DNA of 64,000 nucleotides from Eucommia ulmoides. Taxonomy: Eukaryota > Streptophyta > Magnoliopsida > Garryales > Eucommiaceae. The translations under genes were made by a program, and so were the position numbers. Below are positions 32,526 to 43,515 of the stretch, in pieces. Under the pieces are notes generated by a model. It saw nothing but the letters and a program-made list of their open reading frames with translations. It did no database searches and was not told the DNA's origin. Location: the NCBI GenBank assembly GCA_016647705.1, contig CM028333.1:16985743-17049742 (forward strand), given 5' to 3'. The first letter of the stretch is position 1. Each line of letters begins with the position of its first letter.

Positions 32526-33741
32526 ATGGCAACCATTGGTGCTAAAGAAAATGTTGTTATTCTTTCGGAGGGAACCTCAAAACTGAAGGTTGATTTGTGG
32601 AGCGATAATAATACTAATATTTTCGTTGAACCAATGGAAAGTAAAGTGCTTAAGAATAACAAGACAACAACAACGTTCACCAAAGATAGTTGGAACATCA
32701 TTTTGAATAAAATGAATAGCAGAACGGGGTTAACTTTTGAGCTGACACAACTTAAGAACAAGTTCAATAAGATGAGAACTGTCTGTAGGTGTTTTAATTC
32801 ATTACTTAAGGAGACAAGGGTCAAATTTACATATGATCAGACCACCAGTAGGAAATACGCCTCTGACAATCAGTGGAAGCGGCTGGCCGGGGTATGTCGG
32901 TACATTTGAGTTGCTTTAAATTATATATGTCATGCTTGTTGACTTATTACACGATTAATGAATTGATTTTTCCTTGCATGTGTAATATGTCAACAAGTAG
33001 GAAAAATATTTTCAAAAAAATGGATGTCCCTTATACCCGAAGTTGTGTATTATCTATGGAGATATCACTGCAACAGGAAGATATGCATATGCGTCGAACT
33101 AGCCCCAATCCTCATCGAATAAAACTGACCCTACGTATGAGTCAAAGGCTGACGAGGTGGGTGATGATGATGTAGTTGAGGTAGGTTAAAAAATTTCAAA
33201 GAAGAAAAAAAGAAAGTGTGTTTATAAGGATAGTTTGGGAGAGGCATTTGAATCTATGGCGACGTCGTTTGCTAAAGGATAGAAAAAAATGTGTGATCTC
33301 CTTGAAGAACATTTGGCACGGTATTTATCAAAATCAAATGCTTTAGTTGGTAACGTAACCAAAATTACGGACCCAGCTAATGAAGCTCAGGACAAATTGG
33401 TTTCATGTATGGAAGTCCTCAATGCTGTGGGTATTGAGGACATGGGTGAATATCTAGATGTGGCCGATCATTTGACCAACAATGTGCCATTTAGGACTAC
33501 TCTTTTCCACTTGCTTCCGGAAGAACAAAGGGCATGGGTGATGAGAGAAAAAAAAAATCATTTGCATTTTAAGACAGTAATTTCAGTTTGTATGTCTAAG
33601 ACAATTATCATCAAATCGTTGTTTATTTTATTTGCAGTCAGACAATACTTTGGTCATCGTTTGCTTTTAGTTATGTTTACATTCAAAACGATTACTGTGT
33701 TTGAATTTAGTTCTATGTGTAAAACAATTATGGGTTGCTAG
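32526..33741 (+). pseudogene. PIF/Harbinger ORF1, Myb/SANT-like DNA-binding protein (two exons, three stops)
   Basis: Exon 1 is 32526-32891 (122 codons, donor GGG|GTATGT). It contains TFTKDSWNIILNKMNSRTGL, QLKNKFNKMRTVCRCFNSLL and SDNQWKRLAG, the Myb/SANT-like trihelix domain of the plant Harbinger helper protein. Exon 2 starts at 33001 (acceptor TAG) in matching phase and reads EKYFQKNGCPLYPKLCIIYG, later SLGEAFESMATSFAKG, KKMCDLLEE and VADHLTNNVPFR, the usual C-terminus. Three in-frame stops (after YAYASN, after DVVEVG, after SFAKG) interrupt exon 2 without any frameshift, so loss of function is by substitutions. In active relatives this protein partners with the transposase at the transposon ends. 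Confidence 0.85.
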
Positions 33742-34072
33742 TCATGTTGAATTTGAGTTTGAATTTGTGCTAGTTTGATGACGATTATTGTGTTTGAATT
33801 TCTACTACTTATGTTGAAATCGAACAGGTGTGCAGTGCTTATTTTTGTGTGCAGTTTTTTTTTTTTTTTTTTTTGAAATTGAGTAGGTTTGCATTTTTTA
33901 TTTTTATTTTTGTATTGAAATTCAGTAGGTGTGCAGTTCTTTTGTGTATAGGTGTGTAGTTTTTTTTTGTCTTTTTTTTTTTTTTTTTTAAAGTTCAAAT
34001 TGAGCAGGTATGAAGTTTCATTGTATGTTGTTTTTTGCAGTTTCATTATGTGCAGGTTATATATATTATAGG

Positions 34073-35463
34073 ATGGATTGGGGACATTTGAACGAAATTG
34101 ATTGGGAACACACGGCCGAACTTCAAAACTTGTTTGACGCTTATGATGTTGATGAAATAGAACATGTTTCAAATCTAGGTGTTATGGCACGACGCATTCA
34201 TCATGTAGAGAAACAACCTTGTAGGACGTCTATATTACAAGGTTGTAATTATATGAAAGAAATATTAGAAGGATACTATGCACGTTGCTATGATACGTTT
34301 AAGATGCACCAAGATACATTTAAGTTATTGTGTCAATTATTAATGTCCAGAGGTTACCTTCGGCATAGTAGATATGTTAGTGTTCAAGAACAAGTAAGAA
34401 TTTGTTTATATATGGTATCACAAAGTGAATCTATGCTACTTATTGCCGATCATTTTCAACACTTGACGGAAATTGTATTGCGGTATTTTGGGAAAGTCTT
34501 GAAGGCCATATGAAAATTGGGCGTAGTGTTGATTGCGCCTCCAAATTTCAATGAAGTCCCTCTAGAAATACTGCACAATCTGAGGTTCAACCCATTCTTT
34601 AAGGTAAAAACATTTAAAAAAAATAGTACTTAGAATTAAAAAAAAATATTGGAACTAATCATTTTCAGAATATCTATAGGACTGTGTGGGGGCGATAGAT
34701 GGCGCCCACGTTGCCGCATCAATTCCCCAAGAAGACCAAATTCTATTTCGAGAACGTAAAGTGAAGACTTCAAAACGTGATGTGCATATGTTATTTCAAT
34801 ATAATGTTTACATACGTATATGCAAGTTGGTAAGGAACTGCTAATGTCTCTAGGGTTATTTCTTAATGTATCAATGACCCAATGACGTCTTTTCCAACAC
34901 CTCCTCCAGGTATATGTATAAATATAAAATGATTTTATTTGTATTAAATTATGCCTATAAGATATCTACAAATATTACACAATACAGGAAAATATTTTAT
35001 TGTAGATTTGGGATATACGAATACACATCACTTCTTGGCACCGTATAGGGAGGAAAGATACCACTTGCAAGATTTTTGAGTTAGATGGCCGGCGAAATTA
35101 GAGAAAAAATTCAATCAATGTCACTCCTCTCTCCGAAATGTCGTAAAACAATGTTTTGGTGTGCTTAAAGCGAGATTCCAGATCCTCACAAGCATGCTTT
35201 CCTATGACATGGAAGTACAAAAATATATTCCAATTGCATGTTGTGTGCTTCACAATTTTATATGAATGCATGATTTGAATGACAATCTATTTAAAACATA
35301 GAGTAGGGAGGGGTATGAAGAAGAGGGAGAGGGGAGAATGTCGAGACAAAGACGTGAACCTGATGAAGCTCCTGTGATTACTAATCAAAGTATACGAGAA
35401 ATGGGATGTTTTAGGGATACTCTTGCCCGAAAATTTGGGATAGTTCAAATGAGATTTGTATAA
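34073..35463 (+). pseudogene. PIF/Harbinger DDE transposase (nonsense, frameshift, catalytic losses)
   Basis: Exon 1 (34073-34603) starts MDWGHLNEIDWEHTAELQ and runs through LLCQLLMSRGYLRHSRYV and LTEIVLRYFGKVLKAI. A TGA stop follows, then KLGVVLIAPPNFNEVP. After an intron (GTAAAA...TTTCAG), exon 2 (34669-34909) has one base missing before DCVGAIDGAHVAASIP (first catalytic D at 34698-34700), RERKVKT, and GTANVSRV, where relatives have ND.R (second D to V). Exon 3 (34988 on) reads GKYFIVDLGYTN, HFLAPYREERYHL, NVVKQCFGVLKARF (K where the family has E) and IACCVLHNFI. At least five stops are present. Confidence 0.9.
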
Positions 35464-35564
35464 ATTAAATAAGGTTTAATATTTTCTAAATTAATATCAC
35501 ACCAATAATATATCAACTTTTCACTAACTCTTTCATTTATTTATTTTTTGCAGAGATAAGTCCG

Positions 35565-35855
35565 GTGAACAACTATGGCCCTCCATGTTCATGTGGAAAC
35601 AGTAAGATGAGAATATATACGGCACATACAAAGAAAAATTATGGTCGTGTATTTTTTCGATGTCCACTTAATGTAGAACATCCAAATTGTTTTATATGGA
35701 GGGACATGTTTGATAGCGATGTTGCTCGTGTGGCTCCTCAACATTTGAATTTGACAAGAATTTTGTTTCGCTTTTGTGGCGGAGGTAATATGATATTAAT
35801 TCTGATGATGTTTCTTGTATTTCTCATCATTGTGCTAGTTATTGTATCTAAGTAG
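35565..35855 (+). CDS. GRF-type zinc-finger protein with C-terminal membrane segment
   Basis: A 96-residue frame with no defects. It starts NNYGPPCSCGNSKMRIYTAH, then NYGRVFFRCPL, HPNCFIWRDMF. This is the GRF zinc finger: C-x-C near the N-terminus, an aromatic/basic GR(x)FFRC core and a final C before F.W. The last 25 residues (ILILMMFLVFLIIVLVIVS) form a clear transmembrane helix. Both features occur together in small plant GRF proteins of unknown function. It lies 100 bases after the transposase end, preceded by an acceptor-like TTTTTTGCAG (35543-35552), and inside the Harbinger right end. It could be a separate gene, a last exon spliced to transposon transcripts, or a captured host gene. 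Confidence 0.7.
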   Translation: MNNYGPPCSCGNSKMRIYTAHTKKNYGRVFFRCPLNVEHPNCFIWRDMFDSDVARVAPQHLNLTRILFRFCGGGNMILILMMFLVFLIIVLVIVSK

Positions 35856-36462
35856 GAGAAAAGGTGAAAATGAACATCTATTGTAGAACAAAACAGTCTC
35901 TATGTTTAATATGTACGTACTTTTAACATCTATTTTTAATTACGTTGCGTGTGATTTGCTTGAATTGGGTGTAATTTTATATTTATTATCATATGTGAAA
36001 AAGGGAAAAAAAAAATAATTCTACACTTAAAAAAAAAAAAAAAAAAAAAAGACAATTTCTCTTCCCATGTCTTGAAGCAGTTGGTGTAAAAGAAATGAAT
36101 TTTGTTGACAAGTTTGTGAGGAAATCGTTGGGTAAGAAAAATATGTACATTATTGTTAACCATAATTGCAACCAAACATCATTATATGTTTCTGTTTTTA
36201 TAAATTGGAAACAATTCTTAAATAATTCGTTATCAAACGTAATTTAGTTCGCCAAAGGAAACAAAATTATGTCTTTGCTAAATGTTATTATGTTCCTCGA
36301 ACAAAATAGATTTTGTTATTACCAAACACGATTCTGTTCCCAAATCAAAATAGAATTATGATGTTAGTAAACGCGATTCTGCTTCCAATAAGAAAACAAA
36401 ATTCTCATCTCATTTTCATTCCACTGCATGGGATGGGAACGAAATGGTTACCAAACGGACCC
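35856..36462 (+). other. Harbinger 3' subterminal region
   Basis: Non-coding. It holds an A-tract (36028-36049) and scattered inverted copies of the TIR-proximal words (AACAGAATT, GTAACAAAATC style) leading to the right TIR at 36430-36462. Confidence 0.6.
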
Positions 36463-36465
36463 TAA

Positions 36466-37711
36466 ATGACCAAAAGTCTTCAACATCCATTGGTTTATAT
36501 CTGAAATTAGATGTAAATGTTGCAAAAAAGCACGATAACGTATCCATAAAATTATGTTTTCTTAAATGTAAATACCAAATTATCAAAAAAAAAAAATTTG
36601 GAGAGAGAAAGAGTAATCTTTGATTGCTCCATACAATCCGAACAATTGTAAGAACTCATCACCAGTGCCCATCGCTAGAATATTCCTTACAAGTACCTAA
36701 AAGCAAGAACGAAACATGCACACGCATAACACACACACTAATATATAAAGAACTATAATAAAGAGTACTACTACTTACTAATCACAAAACTTACTAAATT
36801 CATAACTTACAAAACAAGCTAAGTTATAAACTTTCCAAGAAAATAAAATCAAAAGTTAATTGAACTATTATGTGTAAAGGTACTTTTAATTGAAGTTCAT
36901 AAACTAATAATGTACTCCAAACAAAATTTTCCTTACTTGAATTTATATGAAAGCCTATATAGTTGTAGAAGGTAAACAAAAAAAGAGAGATGAGAAAATA
37001 GTAAATAAAATAAAGAATGACAACAAAGGTCAGATGACACAACTTGATTAACTGCCAAATTATGCCAAGGCAATTACATGCGCTAGTTAGGGTGTTGTGC
37101 TGATGCCAGGAACTACCCAAGACAAGGCCTAAGGAGGATTATTGCAGGTCGCCATGCCGCCCAGCCTGGTTGGCATGTCGCCTCGTTGGGGCCAGGGTCC
37201 GTCGCGCGTTGCTGACACAGCCTAGACCACTTAATGCAATCAATATCACTAGTGCCGTTAAAAAGGCTAGTCGGTCATCATGCATTGCCTGTACTACCCA
37301 AACCATCATACGATGTCGCCAGTATGTCGTTGTCTTTATAGGCATCGACTCCAATTACGAGGCCGTGAGTGTCGGATATAAGTCTTATAGTCAATCTTGT
37401 GATGTTAAATTTATGACTTGTATCTGTAAAACATTTCAATCTCAAGTATTAATAAAAATATATTTTGATATTATTCATTAACTGTATCAATGGTGTTGAA
37501 TACCTTGTAATAAAGCCAATATCTGGTTTCTCATAAATGGAACATTGAGAATAGAATTGGATAAATCTTCCTTGCTTTAGTCCTTGTAAAATAATGCACC
37601 ACGGGTAGGCCTATCGATGTTGCACCTCCGGTGTGAGAATCAGTAGAATGTTTTGGATTGAATTTGGTAGAGTGTTGGCTAGGAAAAATTGTGCATACCT
37701 TACTAGGCCCC
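36466..37711. other. Unassigned sequence
   Basis: No family recognised. A GC-rich patch (37135-37370) stands out from the AT-rich flanks, and both strands are open for 70-100 codons across it (SRSSCIACTTQTIIRCRQY on the plus strand), but neither frame shows a known domain. It may be host DNA or an old unidentified repeat. Confidence 0.3.
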
Positions 37712-38490
37712 TGTTGATCCTAAGATTTTGATGGACAATTAAGTGTTGATATTTTTTGTGGAACTAACGAATTTGTTGAGCGTTTCAATTTATAAGTTCC
37801 ATTGAAGATATTATCATGAAGAAGTTGAGATGAATGCTAAATGGAAGCTAAAGAGACTGAAAAAGATGATAGATATTAAGAGACTGAAGATCCTGAAGAA
37901 CCTAGGGTAAAACAATTCAGGTTAAATTTTTACTCTTAATATATCCCGATTAGAATCACATATGACACAAAATATTTTTACAATCATATTTTTTTTTTAA
38001 TAGGATCCTAATTAGCTAACATATTTCATCCTATGTGAAATTGAAGAAAAAATATAGATTTAAGAAAGATTAAATTAAAAATGAATTTAAGTGTTAGTAA
38101 AGTTAACCGAGAAAATAAATTGGTTAAAGGGGCAAAAACGTTAAAAAAAATTGAATTAAAAAATGAATTATGGAAGAAGCACAGCTCGATCGGTCGACTG
38201 ACATAAGAGGTCCCGTCAACCGATGAGGAGGTGAAAGGATTGAGCAGTCTCTAAATCGTTCGGTCAACAGGTAGGTCGACCTATGAGAATTAATTAGCTG
38301 AACTCTCTGAATCATTCGATCGACAACTAGGTCAACCTATAGACAAAAGAGAAACTCTCTAAATCGTTAGCTCGACAGACAAATGAGAGTGGTCGACTTG
38401 TGAAACTCACTGAATCATTCGGCCGACAGACGAATAAGCAGAGGTCGACCTATGGGGGTAGAGTTTTTGGCTTGAGCTACATCTTGAATC
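37712..38490 (+). repeat. Truncated LTR (TGTTGA...GGCCAACA family)
   Basis: Starts TGTTGATCCTAAGATTTTGA. It is colinear with the copy at 62989 for the first 700 bases (GACAATTAAGTGTTGAT, CCCGATTAGAATCACA, ATTGGTTAAAGGGGC). The second half consists of 55-65-bp subrepeats around CTCT.TGAATC.TTCGGTCGAC and GGTCGACCTATG (near 38246, 38302, 38347, 38407). The sequence stops matching at about 38490, so the R-U5 part is missing. Confidence 0.75.
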
Positions 38491-39565
38491 GAGCAGTCTT
38501 TACTTGTAAAATATTAATATTAACGATCTTAATTCAGTCAATTCACATGGATATGTTAGAAACAGACATATAATGAAGCTCCGACATGTGAACATTGATG
38601 ATATTTTCTGTTTTATGCTGAATTAATAATTTTATTAAGTTATTTTTTGTCAATTTTTGCTTCAATCTGATGCATATGCTTCTTTGGAAGCCTAACACAT
38701 TGTACTCATTGCAAATCCTTGATAACCCATTTTTTCCTTTTTTTGTGTTTTTTCATGTTTAGAATTTTAATTGTATATTTAATAATCTTGCTTCATTTTT
38801 TTATGATTATTATATATGTTCTTTCTATACTTTGAGCTGACTAATTATTTTAATTTTTTTTTAACCAAAAAGTGATTGAATCAAACACAATTTTTTTTTT
38901 CCTGTTTTCTGGAACAGAAGCAAAATAGTTGAAACATAAATATTATTATTGTAGAGTAGCCAAACATAACTTTAAACGTGTTTGTGATCAATTAAGTCTG
39001 CTTCTGCCAGAAAATGGATCTTTATCCACGACAAATATTGTTTATCCAGAAGTATTGTTGTAACTGTAATTTTCTCAATTTATACAATATTTAAAGTTCT
39101 ATAAAAACATGTCCAATTATTATAGATCAATTGTCTATTTTTTGTTTGATGTTTGAGACGTCTTATTTTAGCAATGTCGTAGGGGAATTTTGTTATAAAA
39201 GTTAAATGTTATTTGATTATTAATGTTTAATTGTTAGTTAATATTGATATTCAAATGAAATAGGTGCAGAATATTAATCTCGATTTTTAGTTATTGTAGA
39301 TGTTATGATAAAATAGATGTTGAATGTTTTACACTCGTGCCTTTAGTCATGGGTTATACAATAGTATATATATATAAATAAAATTATTATTTTTTTGGAA
39401 AGGGTTGATAAGAGAAAGGGTTATTATTTGTTTTGGAAAACGAATTAATAAGAGGATGGAAGAAAGATTTTTTTAAAATAATATATAAGAAATTTTTGAA
39501 ATGATTATTGAGTAATAAACATAGGAAAGGTAATAATTACAGAAGAGATGGAAAAAATATTTGAA
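38491..39565. other. Unassigned AT-rich sequence
   Basis: No open frame, repeat or motif that I can support. Very AT-rich with poly-T runs. Confidence 0.3.
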
Positions 39566-40195
39566 TTAATTAAAAGGTCCTTCTATTAAATTTTTCATCC
39601 AAACTAACAGAAATTCCATTTTTTAGGAATATAACGGTCTTTTTAATATTTTTTTATTTTTATTTCATTCTTCTTTCTTTTTCTTTTCTTTTTTCTTTTT
39701 CGTTTTCTGGCCTTCTTTACCGAACACCCCTCTTTCTCTCTCTATTCCTCCCTACCTCTCGTTCCCCTACCGCCGAACACACATGGACACCCTCTATTAA
39801 ACAAAGGTTGACGCACCCTCTATTAAATAGAGGGTGGACCCTCTGTTTAAAACAGAAGGTGTGCACCCTCTATTTAACAGAGGGTGTCCTTGTGTGTTTG
39901 GTTGCAGAGAATGGAAAAAGAAAAGGAGAGAGAGAGGGGACTGTTTGGTGAAGAAGACCAGAAAAATAAAAAGAAAAAAGAAAAGAAAAAGAAAGAAAAA
40001 TTAAAAAATAGTACAAAGCCTGTTGTACTCCTTAAAAAATAAAATTTCTTGTAGTTTAGATGGAAAATCTAATAGAAGTGTCTTTTAAAACCACCATCAT
40101 ACTTTGAGGGTCTAAACTAAAACGAATAAAATTAAAAGGACTACATAGAAACGTGTCAATAGTTAGAGGGTTTAAAATATATTTTGCCATTTTTT
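39566..40195. mobile_element. Foldback element related to the Mutator-like element at 6157
   Basis: A nearly continuous inverted repeat centred near 39848. The left arm begins AAAGGTCCTTCTATTAAATT and the right arm (inverted) AAAGACACTTCTATTAGATT. Both continue through TTCTTTCTTTTTCTTTTCTT, TTCTGG.CTTCTT.ACC and CTCTCTCTCT to a centre made of repeated CACCCTCTATT-(A/T)AA-AGAGGGTG mini-palindromes. The outer sequence on the right (TTTAAACCCTCTAACTATTGACACG, read inverted) matches the arms at 6700 and 10180. The left outer 110 bases are missing. It has no coding capacity. Confidence 0.8.
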
Positions 40196-40489
40196 ATAAT
40201 GCGTTGGGCCCATTGTATATAACCTTTTTTGTCTTTTTTTTTTTTTAAGATGAGTTGGGCCCATCATTTATATTTTATTATTGTTTTTTTGTTTTTGTTT
40301 TTTTAAATAGAAGGGAGAAATTTGGGTCACTCCTCTTTTTTAGTTGGGCCATAATCCCTCTCTGGGCTAGGTCTATTATTTAAATATATATTTTGTATTA
40401 TTGTTTATTATTATTTTTCTTAATGGGTTGCCTCCCTCGTAGTGCTAAATTTAACGTCGTCAGCCAAATGATAAGTCTCTCAAATCGTC
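40196..40489 (-). repeat. Athila-like internal remnant
   Basis: At 40430-40475 the sequence GGGTTGCCTCCCTCGTAGTGC with TTTAACGTCGTCAGCC is the minus-strand form of the conserved Athila-type block also found at 53640-53690 (GGGTTGCCTCCCAAGAAGCAC) and 16955-16998. Two or three copies of AGTTGGGCCCAT-like words occur at 40200-40350. It probably continues at 42232 beyond the LTR insertion. Confidence 0.55.
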
Positions 40490-41831
40490 TGTTGGCCCAA
40501 AGATCTACCTAAGAGGAGGGTAAATTGGGTAGTTATAAAAATTTAAACAATAAATTCAAACACAAGTTATAAATTTTACTAATTGATTATTATCTTGTTA
40601 AGCAGCGGAAATGTGTTTGATTAAGTGCACACCCAAACAATTAGAAATATAATAATGCAGCACACAATGAATTATTTATCCTGGTTCGGTTAATTACTCT
40701 TGCCTACGTCCAGTCCCCCGATCTCTACAGTAATTTTCACAATCCACTAACCCTTCGATTCATTTCCCAGGTAGGAACCAAACCCTTATAATCCTCATTC
40801 TTTTCGCAAACTCAGAATCAACCTTTATAATACTGATTCTTTTCACAGGCTTAAAATCAACCTATCATACTCTCACACTATTACACTTATCATTTTCACA
40901 AGTTTAGGAAGAATCTTCTTTCACTCTAATTCTATTACAAGAAGAATCAAAATCTTAATATTTTAAAGGGTAAATATTAACCTAATCTTTTTCGTAAGGT
41001 AAAGATTAAACCCTAATCATTTTCTCAGGCTAAAGATTAACCCCTAATATTTTTTCTAGGCTAAAGGTTAACCCTAACTACCTTGATTAGGCACCGTCTC
41101 AAATATACCTAATCCACTCAAACTCGCAAATACCAAAAGTTACAAATTTCTTCCCACAAGGATCTTCCACCACCTCAATACAAATATGCTCAATTAATGT
41201 CCCGAAATACTACGTGATAAAATTTATGTAAGACGCAAATCAGATTTAATCAATTTAATGTACAAATAATAAATAATCAGATTTCACAAATAAAAACGGT
41301 TTTAAAGAATTTTCACTAGATTAGATTTGAAAACGATTTTTCTCAAAACAATTAATCCAAGTAATTAAGCAAATTATCTAAGAAAATATATTAATCAACT
41401 TAGAAAGATCTCACCAGAATTTCTTGAAAACAATTATGATAACTCAATGACGAACACAAACCAATGACCAAAACGTTTCACACTTCGATCAAGAACTCTT
41501 TCAATAAAACTCTCTTATAAATTTCAGCATAAAAATCTCTTTTATAATAGCAAAAATCTTAATGTTCTTGGTTGTTTTATTTGAAAAAACATAGGCTTGT
41601 GTATATAGACCTCTAACGATTAATTTTCAAATTCTAAGACTTTAAATGACCATTTAACACCCCATATATCATATACTATCAAAATAGTAATGTTTCTTTT
41701 AAAAATACTTTTAGAAAAGCTCCAATTGGTACCCCCAAACTTTTTTGATTCAAAACTCTAAAAATAGGAAGTAATTTTACCAATTCAATTAAGAGAATAA
41801 TTAAACATATAGACCAAATAAATAGGAAATA

Positions 41832-41867
<36 letters not shown>

Positions 41868-42231
41868 GTAAAACATTCCAATCCCTTAAAAACGCTTTTA
41901 AAATCGTTAAAAATAAGGGGATTTGACTCAAAAACCAAAACGATCAAAGGACTGTTCTGCTGCCCTTGGTTGACCGGCCCAAGCTTCGGTCGATCGGCCC
42001 TTACGCAACGGCTCATTTTCTACAAATCATCATTATCTTCATCTTGCACCCATCCTAAATTCATTTGATTCTTCAATAAACACATCTTGAATTCTTCAAT
42101 GATTAATCTTTTTTACCCATTTTTTTTTCTTATTTCAACCTATGGAACTTTTGATTTGAAATCACTCAATAAAACCATTAGTTTCATAAAAAATCAACGT
42201 TTAATTGTTCATCAAAACATTAGGTTCAACA
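40490..42231 (-). repeat. LTR, complete (TGTTGA...GGCCAACA family)
   Basis: Read on the minus strand it starts TGTTGAACCTAATGTTTTGA with GATGAACAATTAA, as in the copies at 37712 and 62989. It ends GATCTTTGGGCCAACA, as in the copy at 4496. Length is 1742 bp. The (AT)n microsatellite at 41837-41861 and GGTCGATCGGCC words near 41985 are internal. There is no matching 5-bp flank (TCGTC left, CCCTC right), so it may be one LTR of a rearranged element rather than a simple solo LTR. Confidence 0.75.
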
Positions 42232-43515
42232 CCCTCTAATCATAATAGAGTAACCAACTCCACACCTTTTGCTCAGTTACTCTCCATTCGAGAAAGAATG
42301 ATTCATGAGTGACACTCAAGTTTATCAATTTTTTTCCCAGATCAAATCTTTTTTTTTTTTTTCCTCATGGGACTTACTTGGTTGTCTTTTTACAAAGACT
42401 CCCAATAAAAGTTGAGTTTCGTCAACCTACTTAATATGACAAGAATCATTAGTAATTACGATTTATGACTAATCCACCACATCAATAATGTATACCATAA
42501 TTTTGAGATGCGGTAGCATGGGTATCGTGGATGTCTTAATCAAAGGAAGATTACGTAAATGTGTCTCTAAGGGTTGAACCTTATCTTCCTCATGATTTTC
42601 TACCACGACCTCCTCCATGTATGTATTCTCAACTCTTACGTTCACCTGCTTATCTTCACTCTCGTATCTCACATGGTTCTCTACCTCACTAAACGGTGAT
42701 GGTTGGACCAAACATTGAGAAAACGATGCTCGAGACGCTGAATGTATCTCTTTGGGAATGTTTGGCTTATGCTCAGGATTATATCGTTTGGGTTCCTCAT
42801 CAGTATCGCTCAACTGTGGTTTCAATGTCTCTTCAATTTCACTCTCATGCTCTAGACCACTATTCTCAATACCCACCTGATTATCAATCTCGTTCCCACT
42901 CTTAAGGATCGTGTTCGATTCAATGTGCCCGTTAAGCTCACTTGTTTTTACAATAAAGTCTTGACTCTTAGGATTGTTATTGGATAGCTAAAAAGCTCAT
43001 TCTCGTTCTCCTCATTCAAAGTTTTAGCAAGTTGCTGGATTCGGGCCTCTAACCTAGATAGGGACTGAGAATGCAAATTCACCGTTTGGATTTGCTCTTG
43101 AAACATTTTAGGAACTTGTTGCATCTCAGCAGACTACGCATTTGCTTGACCTTGGGAAAGCGTCAGTTGACATTGGGGTTGGTAATAAGATTAATCGTAA
43201 ACATACGACCTTGAAGGTTTGTTATAATAATGTTAATCCTATCCATAGTTGTTTGAATATTGATTTTATCAAAGACACCATCCATCGACCCTAGTCCCAC
43301 AAAAAATTATTTTATGAATTTAATATTTTAATTATTTTATTTTACTTTTTTGGGGGGGAAAATTAGACAAAACAACCTAAAATCCTTACTTGAAAGTTTG
43401 GACTTGAAAGTTGGATCTCGGTCAAACTATTGGACCTATAAAATAAAACTCAAGAAATGAAAGAGATATACAGATGGAGAAAGAAAAATAATAACAAAAA
43501 TCCACTATTAGCGAT
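42232..43515 (-). pseudogene. Athila-like internal region with gag-side remnant
   Basis: Minus-strand interior upstream of the PBS at 43520-43545. The open stretch 42469-42876 is acidic (EHESEIEETLKPQLSDTDEE and ENHEEDKVQPLETHL) without a recognised domain. Upstream (43000-43160) a Gln/Leu-rich segment looks like the coiled tail of a gag. I infer gag-related from its place after the PBS and not from a conserved motif. Confidence 0.4.

Larger units (their letters stand above)
30775..36462 (+). mobile_element. PIF/Harbinger DNA transposon with complete ends
   Basis: A 5.7-kb element with terminal inverted repeats GGTCCTGTTTGGTAACCG (left) and GGGTCCGTTTGGTAACCA (right, inverted), flanked by TAA on both sides (30772-30774 and 36463-36465). 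It carries, in order on the plus strand, a Myb/SANT-like ORF1, a DDE transposase and a GRF zinc-finger ORF. The subterminal regions on both sides are rich in TTCCCAT / ATTCTC words that match the MITE at 6171. ORF1 and the transposase contain nonsense codons, so the element is non-autonomous now despite its intact ends. Confidence 0.92.

Noticed and set aside
32483..32824. 113-codon minus-strand frame
   Set aside because: Exact shadow of the Myb/SANT-like exon on the other strand.
37135..37370. Possible host exon in the GC-rich patch
   Set aside because: Frames are open on both strands, which suggests composition rather than coding, and no motif was recognised. Left as unassigned.
38491..39565. 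Possible matrix-attachment or origin region because of extreme AT content
   Set aside because: AT richness alone is common in this window, and I see no specific motif arrangement to support it.
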